Assembly (NCBI GenBank): GCA_900208305.1
Contig: OAPG01000005.1
Coordinates: 868,001-932,000 of the forward strand
Direction of reading: 5' to 3'
DNA: 64,000 bases
DNA from: Melanopsichium pennsylvanicum
Taxonomy: Eukaryota; Basidiomycota; Ustilaginomycetes; Ustilaginales
Shown here: positions 50,501 through 59,492 of the stretch, one piece after another
Numbering within the stretch: the first letter of the stretch is position 1
How the letters are laid out: every line of letters begins with the position of its first letter
The notes under the pieces: model-generated
Databases searched by the model: none
Seen by the model: only the letters and a program-made list of their open reading frames with translations
What the model was told of the DNA's origin: nothing
Made by a program: the position numbers and the translations under genes

Positions 50501-52110
50501 CAGTTAGGGAACACAGGAGTCTGGATGCTTCCGGCCTGCGATACATGCTCGCTCTGCGCCAGATGCTCAATGGCAAGGAAGAATCAAAACAAGCAGATGG
50601 CGAGTCGGATCTTCGACTTAGCTTTCGAGACCATCTGTGGGCATTTCACAGCGAGAATCAAGAAACGCTCCTTGCTGCTGTCGATGCGACGTATCGCAAC
50701 AACCTGGATTGGCCAGCGGCTCGATCCACAGGGATCTTCACATGGCTCAAGAACCCTCAAGCGCTTCGCACGCACGCAGAAGCTGTGGCGCGAGCTCAGT
50801 TCATGATCGGCGAGGACCGCGATCCGGTCAAATGCTCTCTGCTCTATTTTGCCCTTGGCAAGCGCAAAGTGGTCCAGGGTCTCTGGCGTCAAGCAGTGTG
50901 GCACCCAGAGCAGAAGAAGATGCTGCAGTTTTTGTCGCACGACTTTGACGAGGAGCGATGGAAGACTGCGGCTCAAAAGAATGCCTTTGCCTTGTTGAGT
51001 CAACGACGATACGAGTTCGCGGCGTCTTTCTTCATGCTGGGCGAAAGCTTGAAGGATGCTGTAAACGTCTGCGTGAGGAATCTCGACGATCTTCCTCTCG
51101 CGATCGCCCTTGCTAGGGTCAAAGGCGGAGACGATGGGCCGGTCTTTGTAGATCTGCTGAAGACAAGGATTCTGCCATTGGCATTCGAACGAGGCGATCG
51201 CTGGATGGGCAGCTGGGCATTTTGGATGCTCAAGCGGCGAGATCTGGCGGTGCGCATCATCGTCACCCCACTCAGAGACTTGATCGCAGACGATAGCGTT
51301 GCAGATTTGCTGGGATGGAACGTCACTTGCGGAAATGACAGCTACAACGACCCGGCCTTGGCGTTGCTGTTCCAGCAACTCCGCTCAAAATCGCTCCAGA
51401 CCATCAAAGGTCTGTACGACATCCCCGAGAAAAGAGTGTTTGATTTCGTACTCAACGCCAACCGGGCGCTGTGCCGTATGGGCTGTCATTCGATTGGTCT
51501 AAGCCTGTTGCGAAACTGGCAGTTCGAGTCAACTTCCGTGTCAAGCGCTTCCACGAATTTTCACCAGGTTTCGAAGCATGATCTTCAAACCCTTTCGCGG
51601 GTGGATGAGGCGGTGTTGCCTGAGAGCCCGGATGCTTTCCGTGGGCTTCGCTTTACAGACAACAGTGGAGGCCAAGATGAGGCTGGGCTAAACAGTCCAA
51701 CACAGCTTCGCCGCCGGACTTCGCAGAGCACTATGTCGCCTCCAAGCAGTCCGAGGGAGATTCGAAGAAGAAGCAGTCTGCTCAGGAGACGGTCGAGCAT
51801 CATTAATGATCTTGATATTGGTACAGCGACATTTGCTGCAGGTACGACTCAGAAGGTCGGTTCGAGTAACGACGGCGTCTCAAAATCTCAATCCGAAGGA
51901 ACAGAGAAGCCATCAGTCGAACAGGCCAAACAAACCCATCTTGCTGCGGAGCCCGCAAGTGTCAAGGGTGCGGAGAGCCAGGATGAAAAGAGCAAGATGA
52001 CAAATGTTGCCGGACCCAAGAAGCAGGGCATCAGCATCTTCAAAGGTGCAGCTGCGAGCAACAGCCAACAGGGAGCTCAGGAGTTCGACTTTGGCAGTTT
52101 TGGTTTCTGA
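47548..52110 (+). CDS. RAV1: RAV1, RAVE complex subunit (V-ATPase assembly)
   Basis: 1,520 residues from the ATG at 47548; the frame opens seven codons earlier at TTG. The N-terminal half forms WD-type beta-propellers (ISYASDGVARIWAP, VVWTSKSQLHG). The Rav1p_C-type helical domain lies at about residues 830-1,330; SLLYFALGKRKVVQGLWRQA and RRYEFAASFFMLGESLKDAV are highly typical. The C-terminal tail is Ser/Arg-rich and disordered. With Skp1 and Rav2, Rav1 promotes reassembly of vacuolar H+-ATPase on vacuole and endosome membranes; the animal relatives are rabconnectin/DMXL proteins. No intron is required. Size is somewhat larger than yeast Rav1, explained by the tail. Confidence 0.93.
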   Translation: MLSYAGRSAVMSPTEPLAVFPRSSQVILGTTIHHDADPEGFISAKIRQRPLRNNVTYLAGRKARDSLIVQASFDQLCILSRDQRFDQALPFWDAFSGSQNADQCVTCTAVGLNADLDQILLAAAMDHRIAVWYATASSSTRSRKWKVHSTLTIKDGVITTLDIVNGQLLTGTTTSLSLWRLDSSDIPIWKRFWTKNVPAPIDIAKLSPDATNIAAIAEGGQNILLWQYQPKASKPPILQQRLYHARAVTDFFWRQPPEKNSQGDVLISYASDGVARIWAPVIDEPTQLRLCCSVENPRSAAGPSSAADTLIPAAYYLDPHILCAALRMNVSILHREIQMAELGVGSSAELDAHTLEMEMDLKRTRLRRLEQLANETPDMFVSFDAGGFDTLTAVANIDRRPPTLLQALTVLRIPFALPEEADAISAVNALPLHVASDSLSTAPMLTLHLQFKSGSSTTYAINPATFFDGRGLGIDADTCHPCGPPPLTEAPAGRIRRHTGRVESLQRSGDGKVLVSSSARETVVWTSKSQLHGKEMLRSAKLATLSWDGALTASLYSGEAGELRRAADGATTRFDCEGDAVHVALTLLNGLDILIVVTSSGVVHSWAVHAKQDLSLSPRSTKQLWTEGQTDHRLSTAHSISGSSGQPGNDLALVTTDASDQVVVGAVTVQSSGELRWSLAASFRDLSGSPHVARINVNGLVAVIYRCDQGKQTLVIYNSKTTSFTSGEEYRQVVESKDQILALDWSPSPLSCNALSLVFQHHVDIIAPGRFSSNENTDGNARPRWEHLVRLDLRSCTPSSIRAACWLGAEQVVISSGSVLFVYGPWVRSSFRNATKPRDTHLSELIAEVGGPVVQYHPAFLLQCAIWRKIGLAKAIISNLEKAALACDANDVAETWMYEEIPLNIVLQEDVLDNVGPGPMVPRQGTARRSIFDEPGNSDDEEDKEPFPSERIDKLAHRLQDIHPPHLSLADLRVLISLIKTIGEAVREHRSLDASGLRYMLALRQMLNGKEESKQADGESDLRLSFRDHLWAFHSENQETLLAAVDATYRNNLDWPAARSTGIFTWLKNPQALRTHAEAVARAQFMIGEDRDPVKCSLLYFALGKRKVVQGLWRQAVWHPEQKKMLQFLSHDFDEERWKTAAQKNAFALLSQRRYEFAASFFMLGESLKDAVNVCVRNLDDLPLAIALARVKGGDDGPVFVDLLKTRILPLAFERGDRWMGSWAFWMLKRRDLAVRIIVTPLRDLIADDSVADLLGWNVTCGNDSYNDPALALLFQQLRSKSLQTIKGLYDIPEKRVFDFVLNANRALCRMGCHSIGLSLLRNWQFESTSVSSASTNFHQVSKHDLQTLSRVDEAVLPESPDAFRGLRFTDNSGGQDEAGLNSPTQLRRRTSQSTMSPPSSPREIRRRSSLLRRRSSIINDLDIGTATFAAGTTQKVGSSNDGVSKSQSEGTEKPSVEQAKQTHLAAEPASVKGAESQDEKSKMTNVAGPKKQGISIFKGAAASNSQQGAQEFDFGSFGF

Positions 52111-52474
52111 AAGCTTCCTGACTATGAGGAGACATGCTCCCTTTTTCTGCCCCTTGCAATGAAACAACCTGATCAAAGTGATGGTTTTGTGTGAGAGGTG
52201 CGAGGACCCGAAGAGGATGCGTGTTACTTTGAGCAAGCGTGCGTTCACAAGGCATCCGCGCTCGATTGGTTCGCTTTGCGAGCTGATCAGTTGCTGAAAA
52301 TTACGAGCAAGCGGGCGGTAGATGATGGAGTGTAGGAGTGCAAAGTGTATTTATTTCGCAAAGGAGCGATCCGCTATTACAAAGTTCCGTAAGCTGTCAT
52401 GGGCAAAATGGAAGTGCATTGTCGGATCACTGACCGCGAATGATTTAGTTGAAAACATAGTTGCGATGCGTGCT
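52111..52474. other. Convergent intergenic region
   Basis: 364 bp between the RAV1 and ACP1 stop codons, presumably both 3' UTRs. Nothing further seen. Confidence 0.6.
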
Positions 52475-53167
52475 TTACACAGCCTCGGGGGTCTTGGCAA
52501 TGTAGTCGATGGCTTGTTGAACGGTGGTGATGTTGTCAGCCTCCTCGTCGGGGATCTCCTGTTGAACGAGAGAAAAGTTAGGGAACAGTAACAAGTCAGT
52601 GATCTCGAGGTGTTTTTGTAAAGTTCCAATGCTTAAATAGAATGCTTACGATGGTGAACTCCTCCTCAATGGCCATGACGACCTCGACGGCGTCGAGGGA
52701 ATCCAAACCGAGGTCGGAAGTGAAAGAGGATGTGGCAGAGACCTGGTATTGTGGTGTAAAGCAAAGACGAAAGCAATGTGAATCCTGTCAGTCCTACTGC
52801 TCAGCTCTGCGATTGACACAGCTGTCGCCGATTCGACAGCTGAAGCTGAGGTTCCAAAATCAATATAGCTCTGAGAGCGACAGCCGAGCTTGAAGATGGC
52901 TGCACTGCCTGGAGATGGGAGACAGCGGCGCGAATTTGGAGATAGGGAACGCACCTTGGAAGGGTCAACCTTCTCGAAAGTCTTCAAAACATCCACGATT
53001 CTGGTCTCAATATCGGACTTGGAGAGACCTGCGGAAGCAGCGTAGAATCGAACAGGTGCAAAACGGGGGGTGACGACGGCAGCGCGGGCGACGGCGGGGC
53101 GGGCGATAGCCATGGGAGCACGAGCTCGGATGAGCGATGCGGCGGCGGTTCGGAGTGCAGAAACCAT
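52475..53167 (-). CDS. ACP1: Mitochondrial acyl carrier protein, three exons
   Basis: Exons on the minus strand are 53167-52955, 52742-52650 and 52558-52475; introns 212 nt (GTGCGT...CCAG) and 91 nt (GTAAGC...ACAG), all at phase 0. The product has 129 residues. An Arg/Ala-rich presequence of about 45 residues precedes the ACP helix bundle. The phosphopantetheine serine is Ser86 in [15 protein letters not shown]. The protein carries acyl chains for mitochondrial fatty acid synthesis and lipoate, and is also a subunit of respiratory complex I and a partner of Fe-S assembly. The splice sites give a continuous frame and a textbook ACP sequence. It is divergently paired with bL17m. Confidence 0.95.
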
Positions 53168-53799
53168 TGTGAACGGTATGTCAAGTCGAGATGCGAGGTG
53201 ATGAGTGATGGTGGTGACGGCGTGTGTAGATCTTGCGCTCTGTCGACAACGAATGGTGATGTCTGAGGAGATTTGGTTAGGATGGCGATCAGATTCCAGC
53301 TTTTCCACATATTCTGCGACGCTCAGACATGTCGGGCTGAAGGACTACGCATCGGGATAAGACCCGATTCAGAGAAACAAGCCTATGCCAAAATTCGTAG
53401 TCTCGTTAAATTTTGTTGATCGAGCCTGCTTTGTTGCAATTTCAGCTTTGAGGAAAGTGGAGTGAATTTCTAGATCGGGTGCATGGCACAAGGTTGCGGG
53501 TCAACACCAGGACTGCAGAATTTGTGGAATTTGGTCAGCCTTACCGCCTAAAATAACGCTTCCGTTCAAGCCCGCCCCTTTTCACTCGACCGAGAATATT
53601 TTGAGCTCAGAAGCCTTTCTTCTCAAAAGAACGGCTGAATCGCAGCAACAACGCTCACAAGACTTGACACTTGCTTGGAAGAAGTTGTCTACACATTACA
53701 TTCTCGACACCGACAAGCCACCTTTCACACCATTGTCTGGCTTGACTTCCAATCGTCGATAGTTTATCATATCACCACTCGGTCTAGAAGATCATTACG
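53168..53799. other. Bidirectional promoter region, ACP1 and bL17m
   Basis: 632 bp between the ATGs of two divergent mitochondrial-protein genes, so a shared regulatory region is plausible. No specific site identified. Confidence 0.55.
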
Positions 53800-54663
53800 A
53801 TGAAGGGACTCGCGTTTCGCAAATTGGGTCGCACATCATCGCACCGCAACCACCTTCTCCGCAACCTCGTCTCCTCTCTTATCCAGCACGAACGTATTTC
53901 CACCACCGTTGCTAAAGCCAAAGAAGCCGCCCGGGAAGCTGAAAAAATCATCACCCTTGGAAAGCGTGGCACCGTTCAGTCTGGCTATGGCGCTCGCGGC
54001 TACCTCTTCTCCCAACAAGAGACTCTGCCAAAGTTGCAAGAGCTCGCACAGCGATACGCCAATCGACCGGGCGGATACACTCGCATTCACCTCCACGGCA
54101 ACCGTAAGGGAGATCACGCGCCACGAGCCATTTTGGAGCTGGTCGACAATCCATTCGACCTGCGCATGCACATGACAGCACGATCCCTCGCCAAGGAGGT
54201 TTTCGATCGCATTGCCAAGCGCGGCGGAGATGACATCCTCACAGGGCGACAATTCGACATTACGACCATGGAGCAAGATGGAAGGTTCCATGAGATCACA
54301 CGAAAAAACATCGTCAAGGTGGTGCAGTATGGAGGCATGGACGCGAGAGAAAGGCTGGTCAGCATGGCGCAGGATCACTTGTTGAAGTTGAAAGCCACCA
54401 TGGCAGTCGAGGGACCGAGGAGGATTGACGAACAGAAGCTAAGGAGCTTGAGCGACAACAGACCAAGAGGCAGGCTAGCGACGAAGCCCATGACTGGATT
54501 GAGGCCATTCGCAGGTCAGATCAGCGAAAATCAGCCAGCACCATTACCGGGCAAGAGCAAGAATTCCGTCATCCGTATTGGAAAGGGTGCTTTTGCCAAA
54601 AGACTCAACTACCGCAAAGTATCGATGCCAGACCCTTCATCAAGCAGCCGTGCTCAGGCATAA
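53800..54663 (+). CDS. MRPL8: Mitochondrial large-subunit ribosomal protein bL17m
   Basis: 287 residues, no intron. The bL17 domain is at the very N-terminus (residues 1 to about 135): KLGRTSSHRNHLLRNLVSSL, HERISTTVAKAKEAAREAEK and the GGYTRIHLHGNRKGDHAPRA segment match bacterial and mitochondrial L17. The remaining 150 residues are a fungal extension with no recognised domain. L17 sits near the peptide exit tunnel of the large subunit. There is no classical presequence, which is common for this protein, because the basic N-terminus can itself act in import. It diverges from ACP1 and lies upstream of a PPR gene. Confidence 0.94.
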   Translation: MKGLAFRKLGRTSSHRNHLLRNLVSSLIQHERISTTVAKAKEAAREAEKIITLGKRGTVQSGYGARGYLFSQQETLPKLQELAQRYANRPGGYTRIHLHGNRKGDHAPRAILELVDNPFDLRMHMTARSLAKEVFDRIAKRGGDDILTGRQFDITTMEQDGRFHEITRKNIVKVVQYGGMDARERLVSMAQDHLLKLKATMAVEGPRRIDEQKLRSLSDNRPRGRLATKPMTGLRPFAGQISENQPAPLPGKSKNSVIRIGKGAFAKRLNYRKVSMPDPSSSSRAQA

Positions 54664-55296
54664 GTCAGCTATGCAACATATTCGGAACAAGTCATGTCAT
54701 ATCTTTGACAGACTCGGTCCATGATCGTATCTCGCCATTTCAGAATCATTTTTCTCTCACCCGCATTACCGTTGTAAACTAGACTATCTCTAAGAATGAT
54801 CAGAATGGGATTGGTAACCCTCGTATTTAGTATATGTGTGCTAATGCGTTTGCACCAGAATGATCAAACAAGCGACTTTACGCCTCTCAACGTTGGTATC
54901 AACCGTTGGTTCATATTACCACATCAGGCGTAGCCACCAGTCAAAGGAGCGAGAAAAAATAGGTCATGTTTGGCTCCCGCTTCCGAGACCCGTGTGGATT
55001 TTTCAGCTTAGCCTTTTTAGCCAGAAATGCACACAAACCCTGACGACTGTGCACACGCGACCCAGCAAATCTTCTCAAGCTTCGACTTTTTGTCCTTGCC
55101 TCATTCTTGCTCACAAGCCTTGTGTTTGGCTTCACCCACAGACTATCTCCTTTCATCTATCAGCTGCGCACCTCATGAAATCGACAGTCTCACGCAGTAC
55201 AATTTCTTCGTAACTCGCCCGAAGCGTACCTGGTTCGCCTTGCTTCCGAACTCACTGCATGTCCCTCGCAGTTGAAAGGCGGTAGCCGCGACCGGG
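54664..55296. other. Intergenic: bL17m to PPR gene
   Basis: 633 bp in tandem orientation. Only weak open frames; presumably a 3' UTR followed by a promoter. Confidence 0.6.
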
Positions 55297-58200
55297 ATGC
55301 TCGGAGGGCCGCGGATGGCCGCTGAGGCTGGCAAACGAGCCTTGCGAAGTGGCTCGGTGCGTAGCACTCCAATAAATACACTGCTGCCGACATTCTTGTG
55401 CCCAGCTTTCGAAGCTTTGCCGCCGACAACCACTCGGTCAAGGACGAGACCGTTATCAATCTCACGCCCAACTAAGTCCACTCGGAAGTCGCAGTCGAGC
55501 CTAGTGACAGCAGCACCACGAATACGACTTCAACACCACCCTACTACCAGGTCACTGCTCGCTTCCAGCCGCAGCTACTCGTCGCAGGCAGTCGCAGCGG
55601 CAGCACCAGACCAGTCTCCCACTCCTCACTACTCGCAAGAAGGCAGGCCACAGATTTGGCACAGGAACCAGCATGAGGCCCACACCGCTGGATCCTCTCA
55701 CCTCAGGACCTCACGTCAGTCCAGCAAGCCCCTGTCGTCCTCTTCCGACTGGCGTCGCAAATTCCCAAGCACGCAGTGGCGCAGAGAGTTAGACTTCAAT
55801 CGCTACTCCCCGCCCCTTAGCCATCGACAACTCCCCGAGAACGCACCCGCTCTGTACGAGGATGAGATCAAAGCCTCTGTTGCGTGGCTACCCGAGTCAT
55901 CCTGGACACTCTCTCTGCCGCACAACTACCCGCTACGACACGAACTCTTTTTGATTCTCGATAGTCTAGATGGCATCGCTCTAAGCACCTCCGATCCAAC
56001 GTGCGCCGATTTGCTCACCGAGACGTTGAGACAGGCTAGAGAGCTCATTTGGGAGAACAGAGAGCATCCTTTACACAGCAAGGAGGACATAGATGTGGCC
56101 CTCTATCTAGCGGGTAAAGTTGCTCAGACTTTCGTCAAGCTGGATGCTGAAGACTCGATGGATCGGCTGATGGCATTTCTGAACTTCACAAAGACTCGAA
56201 TTGGTCCGCTTCCCCTACCTTGCTTCCATGCCTTGGCTGCATTAGCAGGCATCACAAGACGCTACGACGCCGTGCTCAAGATTCTGCAAATAGCTCAGCA
56301 GCACCATCGTGGCATCGTCGATTCGGAACTCCTCCATCTTCGTTTAAGAGCTCTGATCGCACAGTCTGAAACCGCCGACCTCACCCGCTACTGGGACCAG
56401 TTCACCGCCGCCCACATTTCTGTGCCGCGCAAGACATTTGATCTCCTTCTCCGCACTCACGTGCGCCGTCAGGACGTAGCACAGGTGAATCAGGTGCTGG
56501 AAGCCATGCCGCAGCACAACCACGAAGTCAATGCACGAGCATGGCTAACCATTCTCCGGGGCTTCCAAACCTTCCGTCCCGCCCTCGCAGCTATGCTCAA
56601 GAGGGATGCCAAGATCGTTCACAGCCCGACGCTGCATGTGGTCAACCGTCTGCTGATGCTGCTAACGAATGAATTGAATGTGGACGATGTGTTGATGGTG
56701 TTGCATATCTTCCGCATCCCTTACGATACCGAGCTCGATCTGATGAAAGGTAACGCATATGGCGACGAAATGTCCATCGTCGAAGGCCCTGGCCCGCAGC
56801 CAGATGCCCAGACATACAACATCCTCACCCGCATGTTCGGCAGACTCGGTCGTTACAAAGAGGCTCTAGCTTTTTTCAAGCTCGCCATCCACGCTTCCAA
56901 ACATAGCAAAAATGGCAAAAAGGCACTTCAACTAGGCTCGTCCCACGTTATGAAATCATTGCTAAATTCGGGGCACCCGGTTCGTGCGATGACGTTCGCA
57001 ACTGAAGTTTTGGGGCTACCTTACTTCGGAACTGCCCGAGGTAAACGCGCACCAACGATTGACTACAAGTTACCAGAGGTTGAGATCGCTGCTACGACTG
57101 CACACTATCGAATTTTGCTCGAGTGCGCCTCTGCGATGGGATCGGCCGATAGTGCGAGGAGAACATTGGTGCACTTGTTGCGCCAGAGGAAAGAGATCGA
57201 TCATTCGGTGCAAAAAGGACTGGCTCGATTGGTCTTCTCAACTATCGATAAGGATGCTTTCGATTCGGTTAGAGTCATCCAGAAGCTGTTGCCGCAAAGT
57301 TCCGAGTGTGCTGAGAGCGAGCGCGAGCAACGCCTAAAGTCGCTTTCGGATCTGTGGGAATATCTGGGCACTTCGGACCGTATTGTTTTGGCATCAACGC
57401 ACTCGACAGACCTCGATCGTACCGCTGGCGCTGATAGAAGCAAGTTGAAACGGACCCACTCTGCTTCGCCCTCAAGCAGCAAGAGCTTTACCTCGAAGGA
57501 CGAGCTCCGCGATTGGCTCATCAACGCGCCCTCGCTCCTCCCCAGCTCTGTACTCTCTGCCTCAGACAGCAACACTTCTGCTTCGGACATCGCTGCCGAT
57601 CTGGCTCGACCCCTTTCGCCCGAAGCGTATGCGCTTCGCATCCGAGTATATGCCGTCGTACGTCGCGACTACGAGTCGGCTCAACATGTGTACTCGTCCA
57701 TGCTGACGCACGGGGTAAGGCCGACAATGATGCACGTGGCTCCGCTGATCGAAGGCCTCATTGCTGTCGGCCAGATCACCCAAGCGCAGCGTCTGAAGCA
57801 CAACGCGAAAGAGGTCACCGGCCATCAACCCACTCTGCGGATCCATACCGCGCTCATCCGTGCCTATGTTAGAGCCGGCGATAACAAGTCAGCAAGACGT
57901 GAGATCCAAGAGCTTGTTGAAAATGGCTACGAGATTGATGATACCATTGCAAACATCATCGAGGCGGCGCAGGTCAGCAAGGGCCAATTCAGCCTGGTGG
58001 ATTCGCGCGAGGTCGATGTGGGCAAAGATACTCAGGGAGTGGCCACCAGGTTCCATGCATTGATGAGATTGAAGCGGTACCTGGCTGCTCAAGAGTTCTT
58101 GGAATCTGCGCTTGATTCAGGGTTGCGGAGCGACAAGGTGATCCACGACCTCGTTCGCAAGTCTGCTTCTTATCTCATAAAGGTGCGTGCCAGAGCGAAA

Positions 58201-58560
58201 GAATTGACCATGGCACGAGTCCCACACAAGGGTTTGAATTCGACGACGTCCACGCCGATCATCACTCGATCAGGCACAGGCACAGCGGCAAAAACAACGC
58301 AAGTCCAAAGCGGAATGGAGGGAGAAACTGTAGCTCATCACTTTGAGTTAATTCGAGCAGCACATCTAGCAAGGATGAATGCGGATCGAATTGCCAGACA
58401 GATGCGAAAGTATACCCAACTCACGAAAAAGGAGATGAAGGAGCATAGAAAAAAGGTTGTGAGTCTCATCCTCGATTTCGCTGATGGAAAGCTTCACGAG
58501 GCGGCTCGTGCTTCAACCGATAGCGAGGAGCTTTCATCTGGGGCTGCAATGAGAAGATAA
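55297..58560 (+). CDS. Large pentatricopeptide-repeat protein, probably mitochondrial
   Basis: 1,087 residues, no intron, from the ATG at 55297 (a second Met lies six codons later). The first 110 residues are rich in Arg, Ser, Thr and Pro and poor in acidic residues, suggesting a long mitochondrial presequence. PPR/TPR-like helical pairs are visible at about residues 340-440, 500-560 (DAQTYNILTRMFGRLGRYKE is a clear PPR hairpin) and 770-900. The last 80 residues are basic and helical. It likely binds mitochondrial RNA; the target is unknown. Its position next to bL17m and ACP1 suits a mitochondrial role but does not prove it. Confidence 0.8.
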   Translation: MLGGPRMAAEAGKRALRSGSVRSTPINTLLPTFLCPAFEALPPTTTRSRTRPLSISRPTKSTRKSQSSLVTAAPRIRLQHHPTTRSLLASSRSYSSQAVAAAAPDQSPTPHYSQEGRPQIWHRNQHEAHTAGSSHLRTSRQSSKPLSSSSDWRRKFPSTQWRRELDFNRYSPPLSHRQLPENAPALYEDEIKASVAWLPESSWTLSLPHNYPLRHELFLILDSLDGIALSTSDPTCADLLTETLRQARELIWENREHPLHSKEDIDVALYLAGKVAQTFVKLDAEDSMDRLMAFLNFTKTRIGPLPLPCFHALAALAGITRRYDAVLKILQIAQQHHRGIVDSELLHLRLRALIAQSETADLTRYWDQFTAAHISVPRKTFDLLLRTHVRRQDVAQVNQVLEAMPQHNHEVNARAWLTILRGFQTFRPALAAMLKRDAKIVHSPTLHVVNRLLMLLTNELNVDDVLMVLHIFRIPYDTELDLMKGNAYGDEMSIVEGPGPQPDAQTYNILTRMFGRLGRYKEALAFFKLAIHASKHSKNGKKALQLGSSHVMKSLLNSGHPVRAMTFATEVLGLPYFGTARGKRAPTIDYKLPEVEIAATTAHYRILLECASAMGSADSARRTLVHLLRQRKEIDHSVQKGLARLVFSTIDKDAFDSVRVIQKLLPQSSECAESEREQRLKSLSDLWEYLGTSDRIVLASTHSTDLDRTAGADRSKLKRTHSASPSSSKSFTSKDELRDWLINAPSLLPSSVLSASDSNTSASDIAADLARPLSPEAYALRIRVYAVVRRDYESAQHVYSSMLTHGVRPTMMHVAPLIEGLIAVGQITQAQRLKHNAKEVTGHQPTLRIHTALIRAYVRAGDNKSARREIQELVENGYEIDDTIANIIEAAQVSKGQFSLVDSREVDVGKDTQGVATRFHALMRLKRYLAAQEFLESALDSGLRSDKVIHDLVRKSASYLIKVRARAKELTMARVPHKGLNSTTSTPIITRSGTGTAAKTTQVQSGMEGETVAHHFELIRAAHLARMNADRIARQMRKYTQLTKKEMKEHRKKVVSLILDFADGKLHEAARASTDSEELSSGAAMRR

Positions 58561-59492
58561 GTTGGCGTCTTTTGTGCTATCCACTCAATGGCCAAAGAGC
58601 TCGAAACAGTCCCCATTATCGTCCTGCGTTATACCCTTACTAGTGAGCAGTTCAGGTTGCGATCATGCCGCGAGTATCCCGATGCCGTCATTCACTGTTC
58701 ACCGTTCGTGCTGTTGTGCTGCAAGTTTTCCGTAGATGAGATGCGCCAAGTCATTGCATCTGTTAAATGTGGGTTCAAGAAAAGAATAGAACGTTTCAAC
58801 CGGCGATTTGTGATTGTACCGCGCCATCCCATTGTCGCTTGCACAATGGCAACACACAATGACACAATGTGTGGTTGTCAGGACCGACCGGAGTGACTGA
58901 GTTGGATAGAGTTGACCGACGGAATAGTCGGAATGATAGGGCGACTCTCCTATCTCCTTTTCCCCCACCTATACCGCCAATCATGGTGACGCAGCATCGA
59001 TACTGCTTTCCTTTCAGACTGAAGCAAGGTTGAATGTAAGTCTATTGTATCGGTGCATGTTCCGAGATAATAGGAACATCAGAGATGAAGGAGATAGGCG
59101 CGTGCTAGGATACATGCGGTGGCTTTAGGGCAAAAAAAGGATGAATAGGATCCACATTGGCTGTCTTGAGCTGGATACGGTATCGCTCTATGTACAGTGG
59201 GACGTAAGATGAGAGAGGAGAGGTACTGTATGTACAGTAAAGTAAGGGGCGTTGAGAGCTTGAATGCGGATAGATACGCATCATGTAGAAGACAGATATT
59301 GTAAATCATGTCGTATGACGAGCGATGAAAATCGTATCGATCGACTGTGCAGTATATAGACCAACCTCCCACTGATCACTTTGTCTATCAACTCACAAAT
59401 CGCCACTTTAATGTTCGCTTAGTTCACTCAAGTCTCAGAACGAGTTTTCAATCCAAGTGATCATTATATAGAAACCACAAGCTTCCTCAACC
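58561..59492. other. Intergenic: PPR gene to secreted-protein gene
   Basis: 932 bp. A 102-codon frame (58588-58896) starts 27 bp after the PPR stop and has no features. The inverted motif TACTGTATGTACAGTA lies at 59224-59239, and a TATATA-type sequence 20-30 bp before the next ATG. Confidence 0.6.
59224..59239. promoter_or_regulatory. Inverted repeat TACTGTA-TG-TACAGTA
   Basis: Seven-base arms around TG, about 255 bp upstream of the secreted-protein ATG. It belongs to the dispersed ACTGTA motif group. Confidence 0.35.

Noticed and set aside
58588..58896. 102-codon frame just after the PPR stop
   Set aside because: It begins 27 bp after the stop in probable 3' UTR and shows no domain or signal sequence.
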